From: Venturia oleaginea
Lineage: Eukaryota; Ascomycota; Dothideomycetes; Venturiales; Venturiaceae
Length of the DNA: 64,000 nt
NCBI GenBank assembly: GCA_013176395.1
Contig: JABMLP010000004.1
Span: 186,001-250,000 of the forward strand
Reading direction: 5' to 3'
Positions within the stretch are counted from its first letter, which is position 1; each line of letters begins with the position of its first letter. Of the stretch, positions 53,351 to 64,000 are shown in pieces. A program made the position numbers and the translations under genes. A model generated the notes under the pieces. The model was given only the letters and a program-made list of their open reading frames with translations. It was not told the DNA's origin and searched no databases.

Positions 53351-55198
53351 ACGTATTCCACCATCGAGTGGGTCAACCCATCGAGCGGGTCAGTTTATGC
53401 CAAGACCAGCTGCTCCCTTATCAACACAATATGTCTCAACAGCAAAACGCGCAATCATCTAACAGAGAAGGCATAATCCAGCTTACCCTTTCTGCCTACA
53501 ATACCCACCAATTCCGAAGCCTCCGGCGCGCTGCTGAGGCGTTTGATATACCTCCTTCAACATTAACTAGGCGATATAACGGAATTACGTATCGCCTAGA
53601 TACTCGCAACGCCCGACACAAGCTCACTACGACTGAAGAGCAGACAATTGTCCAATACATCCTCGACCTCGATTCGCGAGGATTCGCGCCCCGGCTGTGT
53701 GAGGTAGCAGATATGGCGGATAAACTACTGGGTGTACGCGGTGGAGAGCCAGTAGGGAAAAACTGGGCTGAGAGGTTCATAACGCGCTCAGATGAGCTCA
53801 AGATGGCCTTCAATCGAGCTAAGGATAGGCAGAGGATACTACAGGAAGATCCAGAGATTATTGGCGCGTGGTTCAAGCTCGTTACAGACACCAAGGCAAA
53901 GTACGGTATCCACGACGAGGATACGCACAACTTTGACGAGATTGGCTTCCAGATGGGCGTTATTGGGTCAATGAAGGTCGTCACAGCTTCTGAAAGACGT
54001 ACACGGCCTAATTTAATCCAGCCAGGCGATCGCGAGTGGGTTACAGTTATCCAGAGCATCTGCGCCGCCGGGTATGCGACCCCGCCATTCATTATCTACA
54101 AAGGACGCGTTCATATCTCTGCGTGGTATGAGGAGGCAGATATACCACGGAATTAGAAGCTCTCGGTCTCTGAGAACGGCTGGACAAATAATGCGCTTGG
54201 TCTTGAGTGGTTGAAGCACTTTAACGCGTATACAAAGGCGCGGCAGGTGGGGGTATACAGGCTGCTTATTTTGGACGGCCATGAGAGCCATCTCAGCCAG
54301 GATTTCAAGGACTACTGCCTCGAAACCAAGATATAACCCTCTGCATGCCATCGCACTCGTCGCATATACTCCAGCCCCTTGACGTGGTCTGCTTCTCGCC
54401 GTTGAAGCGCAAGTACTCCCAACGCGTCCGGGACTTGGCACGCCGACGCGTGTACCATATCAACAAGGAAGGCTTTCTCCCTGCCTTCAAAGACGCGTTT
54501 TTCGACGTGTTTATGAAAGAGAACTGTCAAAAGGCTTTTGAGGCAGTAGGGCTAGTCCCTATCGACGCGCAGGTGGTGTTGGATCGCCTTGAAGTACGGC
54601 TACGAACCCCGCCAGAAACCCATCTCCCAGAAACGCCGTGGCAGTCCAAGACTCCAAGTAATACTTATGAATTTGGATCCCAATCCAAGCTCGTAAGCGA
54701 GTCTTTTACTCGGTCACCAGTTACTGCGCAGGCAGGCTTTTCCCAGCTTGTTAAGGGCGCTGAATTGATGCTACACCAAAACGCTCTGCTTGTTGCGCGT
54801 AACCGCGAGCTTGAAGAGCAATTAGCAGTAACAACGAACCGAAAATGGCGCAAAAGGAAGTGGATCCAGCGAGGTGGTACTATTGAGTATGGGACTGCAG
54901 CAGCGCAGGTAGCTGCAGAGGCGTCTATAGCGCCTCAGGGATCAAAGAAGGCTCGTGGTAGTGGTGGTCAAGAAACAGCCCGACCAATTCAACGGCGCAG
55001 TAGGAACTGCGGCGCAGCTGGGCATAATGCGCGAACTTGTAAAAAAGATATCAAGATATCTTCTGAATCAGATAGCAGCACGACGGACTTAGAATCTATT
55101 GTTGATAGCGATTAAATTGAAGAGTCGTAACATAAGTTGGTCGTGCCAAGCCTTTTTGACCCGCTCGATGAGTTGACCCGCTCGATGGTGGAATACGT
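53351..55198 (+). mobile_element. Complete pogo/Fot1-like transposon with TIRs and TA duplication
   Basis: The 1848-bp element has ~43-bp inverted ends starting ACGTATTCCACCATCGAG, with two or three mismatches, flanked by TA at 53349-53350 and 55199-55200. The ends contain the doubled motif gaG/CgggTcaa. It lies within a Gypsy LTR. The transposase is degenerate, so the copy is probably immobile now. Confidence 0.93.
53431..55115 (+). pseudogene. pogo-type transposase, inactivated
   Basis: Starts MSQQQNAQSSNREGIIQLTL, followed by a psq/CENP-B-like DNA-binding region (RSLRRAAEAFDIPPSTLTRR, then KNWAERFITR). The catalytic triad is HNFDEIGFQMG, LLILDGHESHLS and ILQPLDVVCFSPLKRKY. TAG at 54154 replaces a tryptophan codon (TGG in relatives), and a 1-nt indel near 54333 shifts the frame, which resumes and runs to 55115. 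The C-terminus has a coiled region (LARNRELEEQLAVTTNRKW-like) and a degenerate zinc knuckle (NCGAAGHNARTC) lacking its first cysteine. Confidence 0.9.
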
Positions 55199-55449
55199 TA
55201 TATAATCTTCCAAGTAGGAAAAGGACATGCTGTCCTGAGAAGAGAATAGAAAGGAGTAGAAGCGCATGTGAAACGGTCCCTGAATAATCCCTGCTAGGCG
55301 CACGTGAGAACTATCAGGAACCTACCAGGAATTGCTAAGAATCCACCTAGGATAAAATAGATATAGGATACCATCCCGTGACTACAAAGGGACTTTCGGC
55401 TTCAAGGCAATATCAATATCTCGTAGAGTAACAGCAAATACTCTAGAGG

Positions 55450-55680
55450 TGTTACGCTGAACGAGCAAAACAGAGTTATTCGGAAGTAGATTCAACACGA
55501 ACTTAACGATAGGAGCCGATGAACAGAACGAGTGTCACCCTGTGACTTGACTGTATTGACTGCAGAGGTTAAGTACACCGTGGCATCTGCATGCATATAT
55601 ATGCATGACAATGCATTCCGTGGCATCTATCACGTGCACTATGCCTGAGGTATCAAGAACTGGCATGCCACTGTTCAACA
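55450..55680 (-). repeat. Copia 3' LTR, copy 2 (uninterrupted)
   Basis: 231 bp, TGTTGAACAG ... CAGCGTAACA on the minus strand, preceded by a purine tract (gagtgggag). It supplies the empty site for the non-LTR insertion at 8001-9595. Confidence 0.9.
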
Positions 55681-56216
55681 CTCCCACTCATGCCTAGACC
55701 TTAGCTATACCATTCCCAGTTGATGTAAGAAGTTCTGGAACTGTTGACCATTCTTTGGCTTAGTCAACCCATCTGCAACCATGTCTGCAGTAGGATAGAA
55801 CTCCACGATCAATTGGTTCCTTTCCCTCATTCTTCTGACATTGTTGTATGCGATGTCAATGTGTTTAGATCTCTCATGAGCATGGGAGTCCTTAACCAGG
55901 CTGAGACAAGCTTGGTTGTCTCCCTTCAGAACCATGAGAGGCTCAAAAGCGTTCTTGCCTACCATGTCCGGATGTTCCATTTCCGGTTAATTGCTGAATA
56001 CCAACATACATTCGATTTTCTTGCAGTTACATACATTAAATTGCAGTTACATACAAACGACATATATGTATACAATTTGTATGCGATTGCAAACATAATA
56101 TGCAAACGACATATATACATACAATTTATATATGATTGCAAATATAATATGTAGCCGCCTCAACGCCGCAACGCCGCAAAAAAGAGACTAGTCCAAAAAG
56201 AGAAGAATGTACAGAT

Positions 56217-56473
56217 GTTTTGATGGTGTTTTTGAGCGATTTAACCCTTAAACAGTTCAGTGCATTGCGTTTAAAATATATACAGAGATTACCGCTTTCA
56301 GACGTTTTATGGTGTTTTTGAGCGATTCAACCCTCAACACAATTCAGCGCATTGCGTTCAAAATATGTATAGAGATTACCGCTTTCAGACATTTTGATGG
56401 TGTTTTTGAGCGATTCAACCCTCAAACAGTTCAGTGCATTGCGTTCAAAATATATACAGAGATTACCGCTTTG
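56217..56473. repeat. 87-bp tandem repeat near the MULE 3' end
   Basis: Three copies (56217-56303, 56304-56390, 56391-56473) contain tggtgtttttgagcgatt and attaccgctttcagac. Subterminal repeats are common in MULEs and may bind transposase. Confidence 0.88.
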
Positions 56474-57295
56474 GGCATGCCAAAAATGCGTGATTTGGAT
56501 CACGGCAAATGCCGCAGGGACCACGAATACGTTTCGGAATAGGAGGCTCTACTGATGATGGCTCTGCAGAGCGCTTTTGCCGTGGAGTTAGGCGGAGGGA
56601 CTCTTGAGTAGCAGCAGTAGTAGAGCCGAATGGTGTTAGAAGCCATCTGCTTGAGTTAGGCTAAGATTCAGCCTCGTCCTGATCGTCACCGGCATCAGGG
56701 TCACCACGGTTCAAGTATAACTCGGCGGCCTCGGCATTGGCGTATTCATCACTCATAACTGCAGCTTCGGCTTCTGCGCGGGATACGAAGGTGATATTGG
56801 CGGCGGCAGAGGTAGAAGGCAGAGGTTCAGTATCATCATCATCGCTAGATTGCTCGTCGTCGTTAGATATCACAATTGGGGCTGCAGCCTTAGCGGCCGA
56901 TTTTGAGCGTGTAGATGTCGATTTTGGCGTTGTATTTAAGCCGGTTTAAGCGTAGAATTGGTGGCAGATTTAGTAGGTTTAGTAGTCGATTTGGCAGTGT
57001 TTTTGGGAGTAGATTCTTTGTCGGAGGTGTCGCATAAAGCGCGCACTCGGTCACTGAGGGCGAAGGTATCCTTGCGATTCTGAATTCGAGCTGCACTGGC
57101 GGCGGCCTCAATATCATCCTGACGCTTCTGCTTTTTGGCTTTACGAGTAGATCTAGCGGCGGCAGTGTCACCCTTACGCCTAGAATCTTTGCGAATAAGA
57201 GTATTGGTGTTGTCAACTCGATAACGCTTCTCTCGAGGTCGCCCTGCTTTACGGGCGGCCTCATTTGGCAACGTGGTTCCATCTGGAATGAGGTT

Positions 57296-59086
57296 TCAGA
57301 GCACAATTGGGCGCATTGATCCCTCGTAGGTATTACGAGAGTTCAATCTCATATAAACGGTGGGAGGATAGACTGTATACATGTTCTCAAAATCCAGCTG
57401 TTGATGTATAAATGCAGCGAATGCGTGAGCGCAAGGGAGACCATGGTCCTGCCACTCAAGGCAATCGCATTTACCTTTTTTGAGGTGAATCACCCATCCA
57501 GGAGCTCCGGGTGAGTCGTGAAGCCGTACTAATACAACGAATGTACTGGAGGTGTAGGCAATCATCCTACGGCCAACTTCATAGCGGTCATACTGATGCT
57601 GTGCCGCATACTGAGTAAGGGGTTGGCCGTGGATAACTTCCTTCCCATGGTCAAAGGTTGCGCGCTTCCAGATTCGCTGCATTTCCTTGGTCCAGATAGC
57701 CTCAAGCATATGCAATGGTGTCATCTTTCGCTCATCCAGGTAACGTGCGTTCATTGACTCTCCAATGTTCGAAGTTGTATGGCTGTACCGAGGATACTCA
57801 GTAAGTGGCGCGTAGGCTTTACAGTAACGGTCCTTCTCGCCAATAGCCTCAATGTATGCAACCGCGGCATCGCCGTTATCGAGGGCGCGAATCTGCTCAA
57901 CGAGCGTAATGGGCGGCTTTAGTAGGGGCTTGACACGCTCTGCGAAACAAGATCTCGACATCCTGGCCGTGGTATTTGCGGACATTCTCTGCCAAGTGCT
58001 GAGTACAGAAGTAGTGGTGAGCGAGAGGGTAAGGAAAGTACTTTGCGATATATGGATCAAGGCCTTTGCCGCGGTCAGTAATAATGCTGATACGTAGTTC
58101 ATCCTCCTCTTCTTCTTCCGGGTCATCCTCTGATGGCTGTGTAATGTAACGGGAGATAAGGTTGATCTGTAGAAGCTCAAAAAACCAACACCACCACTCA
58201 ATTGACTCGGTAGGTACGATTGCCCAGGCCAAAACCAGTGTATTCTCGTTAGCGTCGAGGCTTGTTGCAATAAGTAGGATACCGCCGTATTTAGAGGAGC
58301 AATGAGCGCCGTCAAAGACGAGGAGGTTCCTTTTATGGTGCCAGGCAATTACCATCGCTGTAGGTAACACTGCGGCTGCTTGAAAAACACCATCCTCGCT
58401 CCTTTTGACGCGTGTGAAGGCGCCATCATAGCCTGATTCCTGGTTTGTAACATCCTCAAGAACCTGCTTAGTAATCTCGCCGTTGAGAAGAGAGCCCTGT
58501 TGTTTGAGGAAGCGAAGCATTGGTAGGATCAGTTCAAACTGCTGCTTAGTGTCTCCATCGAGATCAAGAAGACCAGCCTGCTTGGTTCTCCATGCCGTAT
58601 TTACGTGATAGTATGTCCGGTTGTAAGGCGCGCGTTGGTCTTGATATTTTTAGGCTTGATTGAGCGATCATTGGCGATTACCGTAAAGTTATGGCGCTTC
58701 TGGTAGCGTACGCTATTGGGAGCGCGCCAGCTATCGTGAGCCTGGGTAGGACAATTATGAGGTACGAGAGAGCGTAGGACAGGGCGAGGGGAGTCTTTTG
58801 TGAAGGCAATACGAGCCTATAAAGCTATTAGGACCACCGTAATACGATAATTTTGTAGACTTACCTTGAAAGGACACTTATCCTTATCATTCTCTCCTCT
58901 GGCGGCCTTGGGTTGACGGCATATAGCATACCAGAACCGGTTAGTACCAGTAACGACTTTGAAGCTCTCGCGGGCCTCAATGATGGCGTCGTATATAGCA
59001 TCTACCCCAGATTCAATAGACTCAAATTCCATCCCAATCGTGAGGCTAGGGTAGCGAGGGCGGTCCTCAGGTAGTGGGGTATCCAT
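57296..59086 (-). pseudogene. MULE transposase with SWIM zinc finger
   Basis: Exon 1 (59086-58865) starts MDTPLPEDRPRYPSLTIGME and has a FAR1-like N-terminal domain (FYAICRQ-like, KDKCPFK). A 48-bp intron (GTAAGT...TATAG, 58864-58817) follows. In exon 2 the core has LLVFDGAHCSSKYGGILLIA (D), ISIITDRGKGLD (D) and HTTSNIGESMNARYL (E), then a SWIM finger CDCLEWQDHGLPCAHAF. Frameshifts are visible near 58650 (A-run) and 57903, and TGA at 57296 (CGA to TGA) truncates a basic tail that stays open to 56936 (EAARKAGRPREKRYRVDNTN). An acidic segment in another frame runs to 56661. Confidence 0.88.
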
Positions 59087-59979
59087 TGCAAGCGTACGAT
59101 TAAGGTAGTAATAGAATAGTGTACGGTAGTGTTAATGTTTAAGGCAGGGCGATAGGATTATTGCGACAAGACGGGCGGTCAGTTGCCTGAAGTCCCTCAT
59201 AGTAGATCGTAGCATAAGCCGCAGATTACATCCCGAACGCTAGATAATAGAGGGTACCTCGCCTAAATGACGTGCGACCGTGAAAATTTTCACTACCCAA
59301 AGTTGACCCAACTCCAAACGCAGCAGCTTCAACCCAGTTGCAACAAGCCTCGATCGCTTAAAAGCAGTGCGATAAGGCTTATTCTTGCTTATGGCAACTG
59401 GATTTTTGATCGTAGGCTGCAACGAGGTTCAGACGAGGCGGGAGACAATATTCACGTGATTTAGGCACTGCGGCATTGCGGCGGTTGGGCCAATAGGAAT
59501 TATGTATGTAACTGCAATTACTCTCGCGGGATTGTATGTGCGCGCAATTAAATTTAGTGTATGTAACTGCAATTTAATGTATGTAACTGCAAGAAAATCG
59601 AATGTATGTTGGTATTCAGCAATTAACCGGTTCCATTTCCCTCAAGAGCGATGAAAGGAATTGAGCTTGTTTACCACCGCTGCTCATTGCCATGTATTCA
59701 GCTTCCATCGTAGAGGTTGCTACTGACTTCATCTTCTTGCTCATCCAGGCAACTGGTGCTCCAGCAAGAAAGAACACCCATCCTAGAATGGAGACCCTGT
59801 CTGCCTTGTCCATACCGTAATCTGCATCTGAGTATCCCACAAGCCCAGTATGTCCTCCAATGCTGTATTCCAGTCCAAGATCTGGAAATGACCTGAGCTA
59901 CCTAGCTACTTTCTTGATTGCCTTCTCATGGAATACCGTTGGGTCAGATGCATAGGAGCTGAGTCTTCCAATAGCAAAA

Positions 59980-60273
59980 TGTCACGGGATGGTATCCTAT
60001 ATCTATTTTATCCTAGGTGGATTCTTAGCAATTCCTGGTAGGTTCCTGATAGTTCTCACGTGCGCCTAGCAGGGATTATTCAGGGACCGTTTCACATGCG
60101 CTTCTACTCCTTTCTATTCTCTTCTCAGGACAGCATGTCCTTTTCCTACTTGGAAGATTATATATACAAGTTGTTCTTCCTGTACCTACACTTTCTTCTT
60201 TGTACTTAGATACTTCGAAATACAAGCAGTCTTCTCTCACTTGCGAAACACCTTTGAGGGTTGAACTCTTACA
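59980..60273 (+). repeat. Solo Gypsy LTR in Copia copy 2
   Basis: The 294-bp LTR TGTCACGGG...CTTACA is flanked by caaaa at 59975-59979 and 60274-60278. The empty site in Copia copy 1 is near 10285 (aatagcaaaagc). Confidence 0.95.
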
Positions 60274-60278
60274 CAAAA

Positions 60279-61384
60279 GCCATATCTGGCCTGCACATCA
60301 CCATTGGCCACATTCAAGTTCTCGTCTGCTTCTGGTAGCTCCCACTATCTGCGCGAGGATCTGTTGGTCCTGATTTCCTCAGATCATCATAGGAATCCAT
60401 GGGTGATAGCGTGGGCTTCCCTTTTTCCGCCGACATTCCAAACTTTGCGAGGGCCTCCCTGATGTAGTGTCCTTGGTCAAGCTTCAGAGATCCCTTCGTT
60501 CTGTCTCTAGTGATCCTCATGCCAACAATATTGTCTGGTTCTCCTAGGTCCTTGATCTGGAAGATCTTCCCAAATTCTTGCTTGAACCATTTGATATTGT
60601 CGAGATTTGAGGATGCAATAGGTATGTCGTCTACCCATGTAAGAATCATGATGTCTCTCTCCTTGTGAACCAAAAGACAGGGGCCAACTTCTGATTGGGC
60701 AAAGCCCAGCTTCTTCAATTTCTCTACACAGAGTTGGTTCCAGTCTCTTGCTGCTTGTTTCAGACCATACAAGCTCTTCAGCATCTTGAAGACTTTGCCT
60801 GGTGGAATGTCTACTCCTGGGGGAGGGATCATGAAGATGTCCTCTTTCAGGAATGATTCGGTGAATGCATTGTTTACATCAACTACATGCATGTGGAGAT
60901 TCTTCTTGGCAACAGTAGCCATAAAGCATCTCAGGGTATCATGCCTAACAGTAGGTGCAAAGGTGTCCGTGAAGTCTACACCTAGTTTCTGTGAGAATCC
61001 TCTGGCCACAAGCCTTGCCTTGAATTTATCGATTGCTCCACTGATGAGGTACTTCACGTCGAATATCCATTTGGATGTCACAAGATTGGCTTCCTTGGGG
61101 GGGACAACCTGGCTCCATGTGTGGTTACTCTCCAGTGCAGCCAGTTCCTTCTGAATAGCCTCCTTCCATAGGTGGCCCTATTTCTCGTCCTGGATCGCCT
61201 CTTTGTAGGTCTTGGGGATAGGGATGTTGTGCTTGGCTCCCACTGTCTCCTTGCACGCAATGAAAGCAGCTTCGTCGATCTCACCTAGGAAATCTTTCCC
61301 ATCTGCAGCAAGCTCACTAGCCATCATCATGATCTGGGCGAACATAGCGTAATTGTCACGGCGAGCATTGAACCAGACAGAATG
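60279..61384 (-). pseudogene. Copia reverse transcriptase (copy 2)
   Basis: RT domain nearly identical to copy 1 (VDVNNAFTE, LKSLYGLKQAARDWN, LTWVDDIPIASS). The same upstream TAG (about 61178-61180) is present. Small differences, for example PDNIVGMRITRD against PDKIVGMRIARD, show independent drift after duplication. Confidence 0.9.
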
Positions 61385-61458
61385 AACTAAGATTCCATTT
61401 ACTCAGTGTGATGAGAGAATATCAGATAGAGAGTAAGTAACTACGGGGCGCGCGAGTG

Positions 61459-62464
61459 CTACAGTCTCTCTCTAATGCTCAGCTTGTCTATCTGTTTCGC
61501 CTTATCCCTCAAGGCCAATGGGTTCCCTAAGTATGTTTCTGCTTGTGAAAGTTGCCTTGCACCAGATTCCTATGCGGCGGTGTATTTGGTTGTGTGATGC
61601 TGGAGACAATAGTAACCATCGTAGTCGTGATTTCGCTGCTTGGGTGTGATACTCCGGGTATGCCCGTGGACGAGGCTGTCTGGTAGCTGCCGTATTGTAT
61701 GGCGCCGATCGTGCTATAGACCTGCCGTCTTATAGTCGGAGCCTATCTGCTGCTAGTCGCTCTCCCTACTTGCTATATCGCGCTCCTACTCTTGCCAATG
61801 CCATAACTGGGACGCAACAGTCTGGGGAGAGGCTCAAGGCTACGTCTGCTGGCTTGTAGGGAGGGGATTTGCCGCCAATAAGCTCCTTCTATACGTCCTT
61901 ACTGCTTACTGTGTTGCGCACCTACTCTTGCCAATGCCATAACTGGGACGCAACAGTTTGGGGAGAGGCTCAAGGCTCTGGACATCAGCTTGCAGCAGGA
62001 CGGTTTGCGGAGACGATAGTAGATGAGGTTCTCTAGCAGCTGCCGTATCGTGTCGCACCGATTGTGTTGTAGACCTGTCGTCTTATAGTCGGAGCCTATC
62101 TGCTGCTAGTCGCTCTCCCTGCTTGCTATATCGCGCACCTACTCTTGCCAATGCCATAACTGGGACGCAACAGTCTGGGGAGAGGCTCAAGGCTACGTCT
62201 GCTAGCTTACAGGGAGGGGATTTGCCGCCAATAGGCTCCTTCTATGCGTCCTTACTACTTACTGTGTCGCGCACCTACTCTTGCCAATGCCATAACTGGG
62301 AGGCAACAGTTTGGGGAGAGGCTCAAGGCTCTGGGCAACAGCTTGTAGCAGGACGGTTTGCCAAGACGTTGGGAGAGGTTGTCTAGTCGTTGCAGTGGTG
62401 TGTGGTGCCGATTGTTGCGCACCGGGCGTCTGGTGTTTGAGTTGTGTTGAAGGTATTGCCGTTG
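61459..62464. repeat. 1-kb internal piece of the non-LTR-like element inserted in Copia copy 2
   Basis: Nearly identical to 8293-9294 in the same orientation, including both ~353-bp blocks. It lacks the (AATC)n tail and the 5' part. It is flanked by a 5-bp direct repeat, cgagt (61454-61458 and 62465-62469); copy 1 has the site once at about 11470 (gcgcgagttg). The ends are not those of the element, so this is not an ordinary retroposition event. Confidence 0.85.
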
Positions 62465-62469
62465 CCGAG

Positions 62470-64000
62470 TTGATGTTCCTCTCGCCACAGTGTGGCTGCG
62501 AAACGTTGTCATGTGACAAAGATGGCCACCATGCCATGCCGTCACAGTAATCGAGTCTTTTCGATGGTCTCTCGTCCGAGGTGATAGAGTCTGACCTAAG
62601 TCTCTTACGCCCTGTTGGTTCCTGAGCTTGAGTTGATGAAGGTGTAGAATGCACAGGTGTAGAGGTAGGTTGAGTAGAGATTGCTGTCTCAGACTCAACC
62701 GGGTAAGATATCTCTGTTCGACTTGTTGCTTCTGGCCCTTGGGAGTCTGCCAATGCAATTTCTTCTGGCGTGGATTTCCTAACAATTCTCTCAAAGACTG
62801 AGAAGTTAGGTACCAATTCCCTAGCTGGCCTGGGTGTCTCAACAGTCTCTGGGATTATTGGGAGTTTTCTCGGTCTTCCTCTTGGATTCCTGTTAAGGCT
62901 TGCTGAGTTGGTTTGACTTGCTATTCCGAGGTTCAAACTCAAGTCACCTCCTCTTTTATCTTCAAGGAACCTTACCGAGCTGTGTGTCTTGATGTCCCTG
63001 AAATCTGGATCCCAGAACTTCCACATTTTTCTTGTACCTTTGACATATCCCATGAAGACTACAGGCTTGCCAGTATTCATGAATTTGTCAGCCCTCGACT
63101 TTGAGGAGTTGTGCATTGCCCCTGCAAGCTCCTCTCTCGGGACATGTACGATAGTCTGACATCCCCATACTCGGAGGTGATCAATTGAGGGTTTCTTTCC
63201 TGACCATGCTTCTTCTGGGGAGAGCCTGAATCCTTCAACCTCTGGACCGTTGGCGAGAAGATTGCTGACATAGGTATGGGTTTCGATTGCTTCTAGCCAG
63301 AACTCAATAGGCATTCCGGAATCCTCGCACATAGCCCGGACATTGTTCTCTGAGGTCTGGATATTTCTTTCCGCAACCCCATTCTGTTTGGAACTATATG
63401 CATCTGTGAACTCAAGGTGAATACCCTCTTATTTCTCCCAATCTCTCGCCAGCTTGACAAGTTCTCCCGCATTGTCGATCCTCACAGCTTTCAGCTTCTT
63501 CCCAGTTTCAGTCTCAGCTGACACTTTCCATTGTCTGAGTTCTTGAGGTGCATCCGACTTCTCTCTCATTGGCCTTGTCCATTTCTTTCGGGAAGCATTT
63601 TCGACGATCTGTAGGAACCACTTGAATCCCTTTCTTGACACGGGCAATGGTCCACAGATATCGACTGAGATAAGTTCCATAATTTCTTGCTTCGGTTCCG
63701 TCACCCTACCATAGCTTCTTTTCATTTTGGTAGTAAGACAGATCTTGCATGGACAGTCTCTTGACTCAAAGGTAGGAATTGGCTGGTCTAAGGTAGTAAC
63801 CTTGTGGACGTATCTTAGGGACTTGGCCCCGTAATGGGCAAACCTTCTATGCCATAGCTCCCACTGAGCCTTCTTCCTAGTGAGAGATGGGGACAGCTCC
63901 TCACTTTCGTCAAGGGGAATAGGTTCGCCTTCTGCAGAAGGGAAAGCCCATTCAAGCTCATGGACTTTTCTCCCTTTCCTCTTTCCCTTTTCCTGCAAGT
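62470..64000 (-). pseudogene. Copia integrase (copy 2), continues beyond the window
   Basis: Same organisation as copy 1: GAG-pre-integrase (WELWHRRFAHYG) near 63880, the integrase core with an in-frame TAA at 63429-63431, then the linker. It extends past the right edge (HELEWAFPSAEGEP region), where copy 1 is cut at 12950. The 1-kb insertion adds an artificial open tail to the linker frame down to 62259. Confidence 0.9.

Larger units (their letters stand above)
53240..55384 (-). repeat. Solo Gypsy LTR split by a pogo transposon
   Basis: LTR parts are 53240-53350 and 55199-55384 (TGTAAGAGTTC ... ATCCCGTGAC). The target duplication caaag lies at 53235-53239 and 55385-55389. The empty site is positions 21-25 of this window (agtccctttgacaac). 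One extra base is present at the 55384 end. Confidence 0.9.
53134..55449 (-). pseudogene. Gypsy A pol fragment, interrupted by LTR and pogo element
   Basis: The outer parts 53134-53239 and 55385-55449 are the reverse complement of window positions about 1-125 (the sequence just upstream of RT) plus sequence lying upstream of it. All between is inserted: a solo LTR with target duplication caaag, and inside that a pogo transposon. At 55450 the Copia LTR begins. Confidence 0.85.
55984..59629 (-). mobile_element. Complete Mutator-like element (MULE) with 72-bp perfect TIRs
   Basis: The 3646-bp element starts CGGTTAATTGCTGAATACCA and ends with its exact complement; the inverted repeats match over 72 bp. 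A 10-bp target duplication, gttccatttc, lies at 55974-55983 and 59630-59639 (8-10 bp depending on where the end is placed). TSDs of 8-11 bp are diagnostic of MULEs. It encodes a FAR1/MULE-type transposase on the minus strand and has an 87-bp tandem repeat near its 3' end. The target is the RNase H gene of Copia copy 2; the empty site is at about 9990 (one T/C difference). Confidence 0.93.
55705..59979 (-). pseudogene. Copia RNase H (copy 2), split by a MULE
   Basis: The C-terminal part is 55705-55973 (SKHIDIAYNNVRRMRERNQL ... FLHQLGMV). The N-terminal part is 59640-59979 (SDADYGMDKADR, ATSTMEAEYMAMSSGG). A MULE with its target duplication separates them. This copy keeps the 47-bp segment near 59865-59911 that is deleted in copy 1. 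Confidence 0.9.

Noticed and set aside
1..64000. tRNA or rRNA genes
   Set aside because: No segment with the conserved tRNA A/B-box arrangement or rRNA sequence was recognised by eye; a dedicated search could still find one.

Overview
The window is a transposon-dominated accessory region of a filamentous ascomycete (Pezizomycotina). The host genes have short introns of 48-60 bp with GTAAGT/GTATGT donors. The repeats are typical fungal families: Ty3/Gypsy elements with integrase chromodomains, Ty1/Copia, pogo/Fot1-like DNA transposons, a Mutator-like element (MULE) and a non-LTR-like element with an (AATC)n tail. Many inactivating stops are TGG to TAG/TGA, CAA/CAG to TAA/TAG or CGA to TGA, as expected from repeat-induced C-to-T mutation. 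A finer placement (perhaps Leotiomycetes) is only a guess.

Layout. 1-12.9 kb: remains of three Gypsy lineages (A at 1-3534, C on the minus strand at 3999-6135, a protease fragment at 6411-6905), a pogo C-terminus, and a minus-strand Copia element (7859-12949) whose LTR carries a 1.6-kb non-LTR-like insertion. 12.95-24.1 kb: a chimeric Gypsy element. An LTR plus 1.55-kb leader is repeated four times in tandem (period 1828 bp), each copy holding a 59/60-bp minisatellite. This is followed by gag, protease, RT and RNase H from lineage B, then a chromodomain tail and 3' LTR of lineage A type. 24.1-27.0 kb: a Gypsy gag piece, solo LTRs and a decayed pogo transposon.

27.0-45.1 kb is a host gene island. 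It holds an atypical protein kinase whose 5' end lies beside a non-LTR insertion, Copia and pogo relics with a 179-bp hairpin, an intact CCE1/Ydc2-type mitochondrial Holliday-junction resolvase, a three-exon single-pass membrane protein, and a cluster of three BTB-type genes (two decayed, one intact). A MITE-like repeat and an unrecognised frameshifted ORF follow.

45.1-64 kb is again repeat territory. It holds a nearly intact Gypsy element D (45151-50729, LTRs differing at one visible base), a second copy of the chimeric Gypsy B element, a pogo element inside a solo LTR inside a Gypsy A fragment, and a second Copia element. That Copia copy is interrupted by a complete MULE with 72-bp perfect TIRs, a solo LTR and a 1-kb templated insertion.

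Several insertions can be proven inside the window because a filled site and an empty paralogous site are both present: the solo LTRs at 59980, 51063 and 53240, the non-LTR element at 8001, and the MULE at 55984. The order of nesting can therefore be read directly. No tRNA, rRNA or CRISPR array was found.
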